In this document: positions 34,682 through 48,644 of the stretch, piece after piece
Numbering within the stretch: the stretch's first letter is position 1
How the letters are laid out: each line of letters begins with the position of its first letter
Assembly: GCA_947095535.1 (NCBI GenBank)
Contig: OX352773.1
Span: 262,717,590-262,781,589 of the forward strand
From: Poecilobothrus nobilitatus
Taxonomy: Eukaryota > Arthropoda > Insecta > Diptera > Dolichopodidae
DNA: 64,000 bases
Direction of reading: 5' to 3'
Notes under the pieces: generated by a model
What the model was told of the DNA's origin: nothing
Database searches by the model: none
Seen by the model: only the letters and a program-made list of their open reading frames with translations
Position numbers and translations under genes: made by a program

Positions 34682-35284
34682 AGATACTAATTCTATACTA
34701 TTCTATAATTTACATGTTTTTTTTTTTTTTGTTTTTATTAATTTATTTAAAAAAAAAAACAAAAGAAATTATTTATTTTTTATTAGAAAAGTTTAAAATA
34801 ACAATAACAAAAAAATACGTTGTAAAAAAGGAAATTTTCCATTCAACTTTTAATTTTTACTTACAATTTACTAACAGTACAAATGGAGCACATACGTATA
34901 CATGTAATTGAGTACATACATACACATACATATGTAATTGGTAAAAGGAACTTGATTTTTTTTTCTATAAAGTCTAGATTATTTGAGGTGATAATATAAA
35001 TTTAAAAAGTCAGATGTGTCCACTACAGAACTGATAGTACGAACAGGAAAACTTCATATTTGTTTTTATAACTGACGCAAGTTTTCAAACAAATTAAATT
35101 TTGTATTTGTAAAATGACTTAAAAACGAGTAAATGTAACAGTAAGTCGATGAAACCAATTTATTAATACCCTATATACACCTGAAAAATTCAAATTAAAT
35201 TAAAAATTCATAAGTTATTTTAGATAGGTATTTAATATAAACTAAAAACATAAACACTTTTACTATAGCTTTGTATAGAGCATT
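34682..35284. other. AT-rich spacer, no gene seen
   Basis: Nothing recognised beyond TACATA patches near 34910-34930. Confidence 0.35.
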
Positions 35285-35985
35285 CTTGTACAAAATGTGC
35301 TGGAGTATATCTTTATTAGTTTCGGAGATATGCTTATTAAACTTTGGGAACCGTGTCGCTTTTCTTCCTTATTCAACTCGAATTTCAGGAACGTAAAAGA
35401 GGCATGACATCCTCAACACCCTAAAAGAGACATTAACATCCTTATACAAAATCAAGTTTCTATCTTTATTAATTTCTAAGATATATTTGTTAGGCTTTGG
35501 GCGGCATGTGTCAGCTACACGAAGCGCCATTTAAATTCATCTCAAATTTCTAGGACATAGGGGAAACATTACAGAACAAACTTGTACCAATTTTAAAACT
35601 TGTATCTTTATTGGTTTTGGAGCTATGCTCGTTTGATCTTTGGCTAGATCTGAAGCTTCCAAAACCCGAATCCATTTGCTTTTAGACTCGTACTGAAGAT
35701 CCAAAATCCGAACTCATTAGCCGATTTTTGAATTGCAATCCCCGCCTTTCTTTTGTAATTAGAAGCCTACTATATAAATTTTATCAAGGTAGCTTTATTA
35801 TAGTTTTTGAGTTATCGTGGGAACGGGCGGACGGACGGATATCGTTAAATCGCTCAGGAGGTGACACTGGTTAAGAATATATTATACATATATCCATACC
35901 TAACTTGCTCCCTTTTGGTAGTTACAAACACCATAACAAAGTTAATATACGCTATACTTTAGGTGAAGGATATAAAAAATCGTGT
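35285..35985 (-). mobile_element. mini-me-like element, minus strand, with internal tandem units
   Basis: On the minus strand the start reads AAGTATAGCGTATATTAAC, then GTTTGTAACTACCAAAAGGG, GGTATGGATATATG, CGATATCCGTCCGTCCGCCC and ACGATAACTCAAAAACTA. This is the same order of blocks as at 18497. Three degenerate tandem units follow, starting near 35285, 35441 and 35581. Each contains a version of TATCTTTATTAGTTTCGGAG followed by CTTTGG. Confidence 0.6.
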
Positions 35986-36214
35986 GAACGTGAATAAGGA
36001 CGAACCTAAAAGTTTGTCGGATCAAAAAGTGTTCTGTAAAAAGTGGTTGCTCTTTACTGGTATAACAATTTTCGCTTAATAACTCTTTATCATATTATTA
36101 AAAATATTCGTAAAAAATTTAAAAATGGTTTTACTAAAGAAACACTTGGGGCTGACAGATTTTTATCAAAGCTTTTCAATTCGAGATGTTTACGTCAAAA
36201 TCTTAAATATAAAT

Positions 36215-36420
36215 TTCATTGAATTCCGTTCAGTCGTCTGGGTTGTAGACGTAACCACAAACAGATAGACACACAGACAGAAAGACGCCACTTTAAAAAC
36301 ACTTAATTTACGTTTCTAAGCATCGGAAAAATACATATGTATATGCAAAAATCTGAAGTTGGAAATTTTGGTGCCATCACAATACCTTCCTTACACATTA
36401 CATGTATGCAATCATTAAAA
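36215..36420 (+). repeat. Dispersed repeat with an ACAGACAGAAAGAC tract, copy 2
   Basis: TTCAGTCGTCTGGGTTGTAG, GACACACAGACAGAAAGACG, ATCGGAAAAATACATATGTA, TGCAAAAATCTGAAG and TTACATGTATGCAATCATTA keep the order seen at 28055-28235. Function and class are unknown. Confidence 0.5.
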
Positions 36421-37549
36421 ATTTAAGATTTAATTTGAAAAAAGTTAGAATATGTAGAAGTTGATCATATATTAGAGAGATTGAGTTTATATTGCGTAAT
36501 TAAGAAATGTAGCTAAAACTAATGTCCTTCGATTCTATTTCCGATCAGATGCAAAAAGGAAACTTTTTCGAATCAACTGTAAATAATACAAGATATTTTA
36601 GCATAATAGCATTAAAACAGGAATAATCCCTAAGTGATTCGGTAGAATAACTTCACCTAGGAGATGTTTATAAAAGGATTATATTATCAGCATCTAAAAA
36701 GATCTTATCTTATTTTATTTTAACATGTTTTTCTTAAAAAACAATAATACCGTTTTTATTATCTTTAATTGGTTACGTTATCAGTCCCTAGATGTCGCTA
36801 ATATTATCCTATTGGGATAAATATTTAAAATAAAAAATTATAATTTAAAATTTTTCAAAATATTGATAACTTATTTTTTTTTTTTTTCTATAAAATTTAT
36901 TGTTTTGAGAATTATTTAAATATTTTTAATTTATTTTGTATTTTTGTGAATCTGTTTTTATTTATTTATTTTTTTTTTTTTCACATTTTTATTTTTGACT
37001 TTTTTATGACACCGATTTAAAAAAAAACATGCTTTTATTAAATTAGTTTAATTTAATTTTCTTTTGATTATAGTTAAATAAAATAAAAAAAAAAAAAATA
37101 AAAAAACAAATCATTGTTTTTTAATAAAAAATAAAAAATTTAAACGATAAAAAGTAGAGAATAAAAGGGTGATTAGGTCATTAGCCTCACCTAAAAGAAA
37201 AATAAAAATATTAAATTTAATATACATATATACATATTTTCTTTTTATAAAAATATTTAATTTATTTAATTAATTTTTTATTTTAATTAAAACAATTTTA
37301 TTAAAACAAATTAAAATAAAACAAACCTGTTTCATTTTCGCACATAATTGTGTATTTTTATTTAATTTTTTTTTTTTTTTTTAGTTATTGTTTACTTTAT
37401 GAGATGGTAACCTTATTTTTATGTTATTTCTATGACAAACACATCACTAGTAATTAAAAACTGAGAAATAGTTACAGTGCAAAAATTTTAATTTTACTTA
37501 ACCGTCGATAAAATCTTCTTTTTTTTTTTGTTCTTGTCCATTCCTATGC
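36421..37549. other. AT-rich spacer, no gene seen
   Basis: Plain AT-rich DNA. GATTAGGTCATTAGCCTCACC at about 37171 is a local GC-richer patch without recognised meaning. Confidence 0.35.
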
Positions 37550-37735
37550 TCCTTGCATATAGGGCTTCCACTAAGCCATTTATTATTCAAATTTGACTAA
37601 GCATCAGTTTCTGGAATTCTTACTTTCTCTAATCTGTTGATGCAGACTCAGCTGTAGCCTGTACTCAGTTATTATTTATGAAACATAATTATTTTTATTA
37701 ATGCGCCATCTATTATTATCTTATAGAAAAGATTG
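37550..37735 (-). mobile_element. Family 1 SINE body, head not recognised
   Basis: The minus strand reads CTATAAGATAATAGATGGCG, GTACAGGCTACAGCTGAGTC, AATGGCTTAGTGGAAGCCCT and CAAGGAGCATAGGAATGG. These are the same body blocks as in 22520-22893, with an additional stretch between them (AACAGATTAGAGAAAGTAAG and neighbours). Confidence 0.65.
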
Positions 37736-38162
37736 AAAATGCTGAACAACAATTTAATGGAAGAAAAAAATTTTTTAGAACTATATTATTAATTACCAAA
37801 TTTTATAACTTCAGATTATGAAAAAAATTTTATTAAATAACTTTTAAAATTGAATTTGATTTAATGTAAGAAGTCACGTATTTTTATTTAAAACTGACTC
37901 TTTATGGTTTAATTAGATGTATTTGGATAACAATAAAAATGTTAATTTAATTGGTTATTTTTTTTTCTTTTTAAATGTCAAAATGAATGACATTTAAAAA
38001 TTACATGACATTTAAAAATAAATGTCAAAATGAAATTTAAAAACAGAATTTGAAGATTAAGATTCAGAAGATTCAGTATATTTAAGTGAAAAAATTATTT
38101 TTATATACAAAGTATAGCAATAGGCAAATTCAAGTTAGGGAAATAATAACAAAGTATTTTAT

Positions 38163-38525
38163 TTAAGGCAATCTGACCTATTGCATAGTCGTCAAGTCGT
38201 CAACCTTCCAATTGAAAGGTATCGGATTCAAACCTCGGTCAGATCATATCTAATCATATGCAATAGTAGTCATTTTTATTGTAATACTTTACCGTAATAT
38301 AAAAATAATTAATAAATAACTTATTCATCTATAAGATAATAGATGTCACCCAAAAAAAAAAAAAATATTTAATCATAATCCTATACAATAGCTGCTTCCG
38401 ACTTTCGAGTAATTAATGACTTAGTGAAAAATAATAATTTAAAAATTTGAAGAAAAATAATAATTTAAAAATTTGAAGCTATTGAAGTTATGAATAATAA
38501 GCGACACATAGTGGATGCCCTATAT
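38163..38525 (+). mobile_element. Composite tRNA-derived SINE, family 1
   Basis: The head is GACCTATTGCATAGTCGTCA, AGTCGTCAACCTTCCAATTG and GGATTCAAACCTCGGTCAG. It is followed by the body CTATAAGATAATAGATGTCA, CAATAGCTGCTTCCGACTTT, CGAGTAATTAATGACTTAGT and AGTGGATGCCCTATA. A 24-bp AATAATTTAAAAATTTGAAG unit is duplicated in tandem near 38425-38475. Confidence 0.78.
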
Positions 38526-41184
38526 CTTAAAAATCATTTTAAGCATTTTAGAATCCTTTTCTCTAAATTCTCTAAATAGAATCAGTTCTTTGCTTCTTGA
38601 TATTGTCAAATACAATAAGTAAGAAACGTTGCCAATTTCCATGTAGCTAAACATAGCAAAAGGACGTCTTCATTGCTTTTAGATCATTTATTTAAGTGTG
38701 TTTATGGTTTCTGACGGTACCTAATAGATATTTCCGCACGAATATTATTTTTTTGGAAAAATGTTTTATTATAACGTATTAGATTGGGGTTAAGTAAATT
38801 AAAAATATTTGTTTTTTTTTCCTCTAACTTTATTATTATGAAAATGTCATTTTTGTCACACACAAACTATAAATTAAGATTTTATAATTAAATTCATTTT
38901 TATACAAATTTTCAATTTTACACATAAAAAGAATTAAAAAAAAAAAAAAAATTTCATAAATTTCATACTTATATTTATTTTAATTTCTTTTTAAATTTGT
39001 TTCGAATATTTAACAAATATTTAAATTTTATTATAATTTATATACCCTTAAATGAAAATATTGAATTAAAAAAAGGAAAACAAAGATTATATATTTTTAA
39101 TTTTAGCAGCTTTCTTTTTCAGTTTAACTTAACTTAGTATATTGACTTCCTGATCTTTTTTTTTTCTTCTTTTGCAATTTAGTAAATAAATAATTATTGA
39201 CTTACATAATGTATAATATATTTACTAATATAATAAATTGTAGTGTTTTTGTATTTCCTTATTTAAAATACTAAATAATTAATAAAATATTAAAATAAAT
39301 TTTTTATAGTATAGGTAATTGTTCCCATTTTAATAAAAAAAAAAATAAAATGTTTACTTATATAAATATTAAAATTTATTATTAATTAAATAATTTCTTC
39401 GTTTATGACTTCGTTTTTTTTCCTGCGGGTGTTGATCACACACCAAAAAAAATTTAAGTGTAATGTGGAATTTTTACCCATTAAAATTACCTCCCGCCGT
39501 AGCCAGTAGTAAGCTTTAATGCAGTATATCATACGCTAAATTAACTTTCACCGTTCGGGAAATAAACGAATAGTTTAATCTTGCCTATAACAGAAGTTAT
39601 GGTAATTTTAATCAAAATAAAGAAAATTGTACCAAATGTCCTTTAAGACCCCACAGTTCCTAAAACTATTGGACTCATAATCTAATCCCCATACAAAAAC
39701 TTTTGTCTATACATTAACGCCTACACGATGGTTTATGTCAATACACTTACTTACGAATCACATTGGGATATGACAGTTTAAATACGTATATATGTATTTC
39801 GAAAATACCGTATGAAAAAAAAAAAATTCAAAAGAGAGTTGACAAATAATAAGAGTTACATTGGATCAATTTGAGTGTGACTGACTTTTAAAGGTTAATT
39901 CTTTTTAAAAATTTTGTATAAATGTTATAATGTAACCATGAGTTAATTAAAGAAAAAATTTAAATTTCATCTTATGCATATTCAAAATGCATATTTTTGT
40001 ACATATTTTGTTCATTATTGACATTTTAATTAACTATAATTATGTAGAAACATATTTTTACTTAAGTATTTACATAGCTATTTAAAAAAAAAAAAGAAGT
40101 TATAAAAAAATAATATTTATTTACTTACGTTGTTTATTTATATACATAGTTATAATGTGAATGTATCTGAATTTATTTATTTTAGCTGAGATTTTAGTAG
40201 TAAAAAGTAGATTTTAGTAGTAAATAAGATATTTGAATTTTATTACTTTTCCCTTTTATAATAAATAATGTTTAAAACAGGCATGCATATTATTAATATA
40301 TTTATTTATTTTAAAAAATTTAATGTTTTTTTTATACATTTTTTGTTATTCGCATTTGTTTGCAAAAAATAGAAATTTTTATAGTTTAAAAATCACGGAT
40401 GTTTTTAATTTTTTTTTTCGTTATTTTTTATTTTAGAATTTATGAAATAAATTTAAAAAAAAATGGTCATAGAAAATTATAAAAGGAGATAAACTAATAA
40501 CTTTCTATTCGTTCTTTCACGCAAACTATAATACTATAATAATAATATAAACTATAATAATATAAACTATAATACTATAATATATAATAATAATACTATA
40601 ATATACCTATATCTTTATTTAATTATAATTATCACATTTTTATTACAATAAAAGGTTTCACGATCAAATTTAGAAGTGTAAAAATTTTAAATGATAAAAA
40701 AATTTTGCAACTCTAATAATGAACGGACTTTTAGCAGTTAAGGAATGTTACATATAAATAATATAAACTGTATGGGTTACGGTCACATATTATATAGGTT
40801 TCGTCTGACTATGGTTTACAAGGATGAGTGTTGCTAAATAATATAGTATTTACTAGTGATTTAGTGTAGTCGTGTATGGTGGTGATACTGAATGTTTGGA
40901 CCACCTGTTTCGTTGTAAAGCTTATTTTTCTGTTAAGGGATCTGGTTTATACCTATAAAGTATATATACCGCCTAAAATGGAAAAAGAACTTCCACATAT
41001 GGCCTAAATCTCCTCAATCTTCATTAGATTAAATGTATAAAATCTAAAATCGCGACTTACGCCTAATTGGCGATTCAATTTTTCAAGTATAACTTATACT
41101 CTTTTTTAATATACATAGATATTGGAGTATTGTTTTTCTATATAACTATCTTGTAATTAACGACATTTGGTCTATTGTATACTA
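38526..41184. other. AT-rich spacer with one GC-richer patch and a microsatellite
   Basis: The patch 39420-39760 (GCGGGTGTTGATCACACACC, CTCCCGCCGTAGCCAGTAG, CACCGTTCGGGAAATAAACG) is probably a decayed repeat but matches nothing I know. An AACTATAATACTATAAT microsatellite occupies about 40525-40605. No exon was seen. Confidence 0.35.
40525..40605. repeat. AAACTATAATACTATAATA microsatellite
   Basis: Degenerate tandem repeats of ACTATAAT/AATATAA units over about 80 bases. Confidence 0.8.
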
Positions 41185-41537
41185 AAATGAACAATCCCTT
41201 CCTTTAAATAACTTCAATGCAACACTATAGGAAGACTGACAAGTGCTCATTTTTACACCGTGGAAATTCTTAGATGGTTTAAAACTGGTTATGGAAACTT
41301 GTTTATTATGAGAACCCTGTAAAATGTGGAACATTCTTCCATCCAATATATTCTGATCATTCTGATCATTCATTATATTATTTGCATCTTTTCAAAAGGA
41401 ACTTATATAGGTTTGCTTCCAATTTACCTTTCTCTATTATTATGCTATTTCCTTTCAATATTCCTCTTTCGATTATCTAAATCTACGACAACTTTGTTTA
41501 AAAGAATCCTTCCCAATAGTGTTTGGATAGCGTATAG
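41185..41537 (+). pseudogene. LINE 3' fragment, end of the reverse-transcriptase ORF, copy A
   Basis: The plus strand contains GYGNLFIMRT, then after a 1-nt shift KMWNILPSNIF. The sequence ends AATAGTGTTTGGATAGCGTA followed by A-rich DNA. This matches the NSFxxRTxxxWNxLPxxVF motif found just after the reverse-transcriptase domain in Jockey/CR1-type LINEs. Copies B and C (55390 and 61612) share the frame and the same 3' terminus. It is a 5'-truncated dead copy. Confidence 0.7.
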
Positions 41538-42603
41538 AAAAACAAAAATATAATCCATTGTAAATATTCTTAATAACTGATTACTTCAAATTTATAAAGT
41601 TCGGTTTATTTTACATCTGTTCTACAATGTATTAAATACGATAATTATTTATTGTTTTTGATATTGTTTTAATATAATTACATAATTATAACGAAAATCA
41701 TTAATTTAATTAAAATAAAGAACAATTGTTTTTTTTATTTACAAACAAAAAAATAAATACTATGTATGTATGTTTATGTAACTATCTTTTTTAATTATTA
41801 ATCTTAATCTAAATAAATATTTAATAATTAATCACATGATCAATTTATATTTTTTATTACTTTTTAATAGTAATAACAACAATTTATAAAATCTAGATTA
41901 TTAGTAATAAAAAACACAGGCAATTAAAAATAGTAATAATTTACAATCATTTTTTTTATTTTAATATTTTAAAAGTTGTTTATTAAAAAAAAATTTCTAT
42001 ATTTACGTTCTTATGTGACGCAAAGCAGTTAGCCGTTTTGACAATTGACAGACATTTTGTTTTATTTTTTATGAGAAAATTTGTTTTGCTTCTCTTTACA
42101 TTTTTTTTTTTCATTCTCTTTTTTAAATCTTTGCATTCATTGTTTAACTAAAATTTTAGAACAGCTGTTAAGAGAATTTTTAATTATACCTATCTAATAA
42201 GTGTAATTACTTATTATTGTAAAAGTATATCTAATTATAAATAATTGTTTTCCGATTATTAATTATTGAATATAAAAGCATGCATGTGATCTTTTTTTTT
42301 TTTTTTTCTTTATCACATACAATATTAATTCTATTCAAAATAATATGGATATGACGTCACATTAGTTGTCTCTAATATTACATTAGACGGCATGTGTAAT
42401 AAAAATCTATTGTTAAAAAAATGACTAGTGACTAAAAGATTAGTTTAAAATTAACATAAATTAAATAATTTAATGCATTTATTGAATAAGTTTAATTTTG
42501 TCGGAAAAATAATTAATAATTAATTATAATACAAAAAATATAATTTTTAAATTTTAAAATTGATTGAAAATAATCCATTTATACATATATATTTTTTTTA
42601 AAT
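41538..42603. other. AT-rich spacer, no gene seen
   Basis: Plain AT-rich DNA. TATGACGTCACATTAG at 42351 contains the CRE-like palindrome TGACGTCA, with no promoter context to support it. Confidence 0.35.
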
Positions 42604-43030
42604 GATGCTGCATCTACAATGAACGCACACTCTTGTTCGCTCTCTGTACGCAGCTAGCTGTCACAGTATACCAATTTAATTGTTGAATAATTGAATAATA
42701 TCAAAATAAAAAATAATAAAAATAAGCCATTTTTTTTTTTGAATAGTAGGAATTTATGCTTTTACAATTTGTTTTTGTTTTTAAATAATTTCCATTTCAA
42801 GTCAATTTAAAATATTGATGACACAAAATAGTGAAGTAAATATTAGTTCAAATAGAGAAAAAGCCAAATTTTGGTAAAAATTAAAATTTTATTTTATTTA
42901 AATTTTTCTCTAAAACTTAAATTTTGAATACTATTTTGTAGGCTGCGTAAAGAGTAAGATTGTGCATAGACTATAGAGAGCAAAACGAAAGCGTTGTTTA
43001 TATATTCAATTGATGCAGTATTTTCCGGAT
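42604..43030. repeat. Imperfect inverted-repeat region
   Basis: GATGCTGCATCTACAATGAA, TTGTTCGCTCTCTGTACGCA on the left and, in inverse, AATACTGCATCAATTGAATA, CGTTTTGCTCTCTATAG, TTACGCAGCC on the right. This could be an old MITE of about 430 bp. Similarity is patchy. Confidence 0.4.
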
Positions 43031-46000
43031 AAAATATAAGTTTTAGTAGTAGACGCAGTAATATAAGTATAGTAAGTTAATGTAAAACTCGTGTTATACT
43101 GAATTGATTATAATTCTTAACTAAAATGCTTATATAACTGATTTTCTTTGTTGTTTTCAATATCTTAGTTAAATAAATTCACTTTCATTTCAAATATAAA
43201 AATTAGGTAAATAGTTTACAATAATGCTTCATTATAACATTAGTTATACATTTTTAAAGTCATGCTATGATCATTTTTATTAGCTACATAAAAAAAAAAA
43301 ATGTTTTCAATTTTTTTCTCAAGGTTATTTCAAATTTATAATAATCATAAAATAGTGTTGTCGTTATTTATAAATAGAAATGTAAAATTTTATATAACCC
43401 AAATTTATATTACATAATATTAAAACATTATGCATAAGAAAATTGTTACTCTATTTTTATATAGCTACTTGCACCAATTCTTGTAACTTAATTTATAAAA
43501 TTTTAGATACCTTTTAATTGAATGTTCATTTTATTACAGATATTGTTATTAAAATTTTTTAAAAAAAAGTTTCTTTTTTAAATATTAAATAAGATAATAA
43601 CTAAAATCTAAATACTGCTATAATAATTATATTTATCTTTTTTTCATATGTGATATATAAATACGAAATGAAATTTTTAAATTAAATTTATGTTGTAGTT
43701 TTTTATTAAATATTAATTTCTAAGTTTATTATTAATGGGCTGGGAATTTTAGAAGGTTTCGAAAATTACTTAAAATAATGAAGAGCTTTCGAAAACTGGC
43801 TTAAAAGTGAATTTTTATTTATTCGTATTCTCTGCTTATACTCACATAACTTTCATAGTGAATGCGTAATGAATGCGTAATGAAAATTTTGAATGAATCT
43901 ATTTAATATGGTAACACTAATTTTTCATGATTAAATAAAATCTAATAAAACGAATTATAGGTTTTAAACTTTGTCTTATATTTTTATTTTATTTTTCAGA
44001 AATCTGGTAAATTTTTTTTTTTTTTTTAATAAATTCTTAAATTCAAAAAAAACTATTTTTGTGTTTTATCTTTTTTTTTGTATCTTGAGAAGTTAAGAAA
44101 CGTAATTATATTGCAATAATTTAATTTTGTTTTTAAAATCATTCCTATTTTAAGAATTATCGTGACCTGTTTTAATTTTAAATGTTTTTATGATTTGTAA
44201 TTTTTTAATGGTTGACAAGTTTAAATTCCATTTTTTTTTTTTTCCGAATTCATATTATGTTGTTTTATAAATTTTTGAGGCTACCAAAATATTTTACAAT
44301 TTATTTAATTTTTGAAATTAAAAATTTTTAAATATACATATGTTCATATCTACCTACATACTCTAAAAATGTATTAGGTATTAATATTTAAGAATTTAAA
44401 CTACGAATGGTTGTTCGCTTCCTTTAAAAAATTAAAAATTTTCTATCTTTCTTTAAAAGATTGTCAACATGAAAAATTAAAACAGTATTGAGGTTAATGA
44501 GGAAACGTTAAACTAAAGTCATCTATAGAGTAACAAAACGAAATCTACAACAACAGAGACTTAAAGTAGGTACATACTAATAAAACATTCTCTAATTACC
44601 TATTACATATAAGTAACAATTAAAGTTGACCAGGCTCAGACTAAGCTCTTAAATCGTATCTGAAATTTTTCATAGTAAAATATGCATATATTGAATACAT
44701 CTGGCTGATTGATTATTTACCCTATTAACTGTAATACCTTTTAAACAATAAACTAAACCTATATAGGGACTAAAAAAAATTGAAAATACCAGATCAACCC
44801 CCACTTTATTAACCTAGTGAAAATTTTTTACACTGTGAAATGTAAATTTTCATTTTAATTTCATTCAGAAGCAAATTAGAGCCTATATGTCATAATTTTT
44901 CACAAGACAATTCTAATCGTATTCCAATGTAAATATTTTTCTTTTTTCTTATAATTACAAGTGTGTGAAGAAGAATTAAATTGTTTTTTTTTTTTTTTTA
45001 GAAAAAATTTTCTTTAAATAAATAAATTTTCCATTAGTAATAAAAAATAAAAAAAATAAAAAAAACAATCATTTGATTCAAAAATTAACACTAGATTTAT
45101 TCTTTATTTTCTGAAGTTTATTTTATTAAAATTTAAAACATTTTTTGCTTTTATTTTGTTTGTTTTAGTCAGAAGTTATGAAAAATAATGTTTTTTTTTT
45201 TGTCTTCCTTATAATTTTTTCAATTTAAAGCAATTTTATCACTTTTAATTACAATGGATAATTAATTTAGTATATTTAAAAGTAATAAAAAGTTGTAAGA
45301 ACTGTCAGAAAAATATATGAAAAACATATGGATATAAGATTAGATAAAATTAACATTTATTTTATATCGAGAGAAAAATAAATGAAGAGAAATAAACCCA
45401 GACAAAGATAAAAAGAAGAGTTTTTCATATTTTCAATCCAGATTTGTTATACGGTAGTTATAAAAAAAAAGAAAAGCGAAACAAAGCATCGCATAATCGA
45501 TTGTAAAATTTCTTAACGATTTTAACATGCTGTCCTAAATAAAATAAAAACCGGTAAAAAAAAAATTATAGAGAAATTTTCTTAAAAAGACAATTAAAAA
45601 GGAAAAATATACGTATATGTTTTGTTTAGGCGTTATGTATTAAGATTCGAAGACCAGAAAAACAATTCGCAGAAAATAAAGCCGCATATACACTATAAAT
45701 GAAATATTTTTTAATTTAAGTTAATATGCAATACATCAAAAATTGATATAGATTGGCAGGTGTGACATAGATTGACTTAGACTGTAAAGATTCTACTTAG
45801 AGTAAAAGAAGTGTAAGTTATCAAAAAAGTTTAAAATTTAGGTGCGGCATTTACTGTTGTATTTCTTTTATTTTTGAGACTAAAGCATTACCTATTGATA
45901 AACCATGAAGTAATTTATTGGTAAACTATATCAATTTTGGAATATTGGAGTTGGATACTCGAGTTATATGGCATTTCTCGAGATTATTATTGTTATATTT

Positions 46001-48001
46001 ATTTATTAGTCTTTTTTTTACCGTATTCTTCTGTGAATATTGTCTTTTTATATCTTTTTTAGTGAATTGTTTTTCAGCGCTCTGGCATATACGTCAAAAA
46101 TCTGCAGAAAAAGCTCAAGAAATAAGGGCGAATTCACTATATTTTCTTTTTAAAACGGCAATAAAGTCGAAATTCAAATTTTTTTAAATTTGGTCTTATA
46201 ACCGCTTCGAAGGACAAAAAAAAAGTCAAATCGGATTTAATTTCTGTTTTCCAAATATTAAATTGTTTTTATATTTTTTTTAATTTTATATTTAAAACAT
46301 GTTGTTTGTTTTGTTTATTCCAGAATGTGTTTTTGTCGTTTTTCAGAAACTGTTAGAAAACATGTCTGACTTCGAGTTTTCTATTAATGTTTGTATAGCG
46401 ATATATTTTCTTTTCCCGCGACGATTTAAGTAAAACAAATTGAAACAACACCAAAACATTTCATGATGAATTTTATCAAAACGGAATATATGTATCTTTT
46501 TTTAAGAAAAAAATTTAAAATAATTACGAGGGATAATTAAAAATGTCTAAACGTTAATCTTAAATCTTATTTTCCTGTTGAGAAGTAAATGAAATCGATA
46601 CGGCTTTATTTCTTGGGAAATTATTTCCGAAAACTTTATTTTTCCTATAAATAATTTTTTGTCAATTGCGTCTCGAATACAATTATCATGTTTGAAAAAC
46701 AGCAGTAAGAATTGTTTAAACCCGTTATTTCTTTATTAACTTATTACTAATTAATTGGTGATTATTTGCTTAGAAAGAAATTCGTATTATTAGTAATATT
46801 TTTTGTTTTTTTTTACTTATGATTTCTTACAGATCTTTCTTAGATTAAAAGATCATTGATCGTTAATTCAATTTACTTATTTAATTATTTAGATTCGATC
46901 AAATTCTCTTATACATTCCTATAGTTAGTTACATATAATTTTATAAATAAATATTTCAAAATAAACAAAGATTTCAAAAATTTTCACTTTTCTTAAATAA
47001 ATATTGTACATAACTGTGGGGACACTATATAATAAGATATATTCATGTGACAATTTTTACACTTCCAGACTTCCTATTTAATATATAATAACATACATAC
47101 ATACACTTGTTATTATTTTTATTTGTCTTATAATTATCATCTCTTATACTGATTATGAACAATGCAAAATATAACGTTATATATATATTATGTACTTATG
47201 TATATGTACTTATATATGAATGAATGCATATTTTTAAATGACATTGTCCTCATTTTATTTTCATATAAATTAAATATTGTAATTGATAATGTAAATTTAG
47301 TTTTCTTCTTTATTTTTTTTAAGTCGGGAAAATTATTTTTATTACATATATGTTTTTTTTTTATCATTTTGTCGTAATCCTACTAAACTCATACTATGAC
47401 TGGGGAAGGGTGGATATATAGAAACAAAGCTCAAATTTAAAATGTATATTCTATATTAGTTACAGGTTATGATTTTATTAAAATTGAGCTTTAAGGTTAA
47501 ATCTTAATAAGTATATATATGTATTTGAATTTCTTTAAGATGAGCGGCTAATGAGTGATGTTTTTTTTTTTTTTTTTAATTTTTAAATTGGAAACCAAAG
47601 ACAAATTTAGTTTAGAATTTAGAGTTATTCAAACTGATTTCATTGATATATTAATTTATTTATAATTGCGTCCGGTTATTAAAAAACTTGTACATCATAA
47701 TATCGGATATATTAAATATCAATTACCGTAATAAAACAAAAAAAAAAGCTTTGTTTTTTGTGTTCATATATAAAATCATTGTACATTTTATTTGGTAGAT
47801 AAAACTTTCATATAATAAAATTTGGCGAAAAAACTCAACATTTTGCGTTTTATTAATATCAATCACAGTATTGATTGATATCTGAAAAAGAATTAATACA
47901 TACTTATACATAATAATATAAGACTTCCAGTAATACATAATAAGAATTTCTTTTTATTTCCCTTTTGATCATTTAATCATATGGTTTTCACGACAATGGA
48001 T
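43031..48001. other. AT-rich spacer, no gene seen
   Basis: About 5 kb without a recognised exon or repeat. The frame near 45918-46187 is hydrophobic simply because of poly-T content and shows no family motif. TACATA and poly-T patches are frequent. Confidence 0.35.
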
Positions 48002-48220
48002 CGAATACATAAAACTGAGCTTTAACTTAACATTTTCAAACAAAAATGACATCTCAACTCGTAGATTTTGGTCCGATTTTAGTTGAAGTTTGGTTATATG
48101 GATTCGAACTAAGTGTAAGTGTCGAATACGTAAAGTAGAGCTTAAGCTCAAATATGACATTTTTAAACAAAAACTCAACTTCAAGCTCGTAACTTTTAAT
48201 CTCAGTTTTACGCATTCAAA
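48002..48220. mobile_element. Two foldback elements of the 20383 family
   Basis: Unit 1 (48002-48105) starts CGAATACATAAAACTGAGC and ends with degenerate TTCGAA. Unit 2 (48123-48220) starts CGAATACGTAAAGTAGAGC and ends CAGTTTTACGCATTC. They lie directly before a tandem duplication that starts at 48236. Confidence 0.7.
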
Positions 48221-48644
48221 GCAATAACTTGAAGGATCATAATATTTAATCTGTAAATGACAGACATTTAAAACCATTTTACTCAATGATTTACCAACCA
48301 ACTTTCATTTTTTTCTTTTTAAATGATAAATATTCAGTATAGCCATCTTACAAAATTAATATTTTTCCAAAATTTTCTGATTTTCATTAATAATTTTCCA
48401 TTTTTATAAAAAACCCATGTAAAGTATATACATATGTATCATATAATATGTATAATCTATACCTATAATATACATATTCAAAAACGACGCTCTTTTATTC
48501 CGTTGAATTTTAAATTTTGTTTTGTTGTTTTTGCTTTTTGTTTTTTTTTCTAAAAACATAAAAAAAATTTTAAAATATAGTTTGCATGGTGGGAAATAGA
48601 AATTTCGCAATATAATTGAATATAAACGTCAAAACTTCAGTGGG

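Noticed and set aside
42351..42362. TGACGTCA CRE-like palindrome
   Set aside because: An isolated 8-mer without promoter elements or a transcript nearby.
45918..46187. 89-codon hydrophobic frame, possible membrane protein
   Set aside because: The hydrophobicity comes from T-rich sequence. No homologous motif or splice context.
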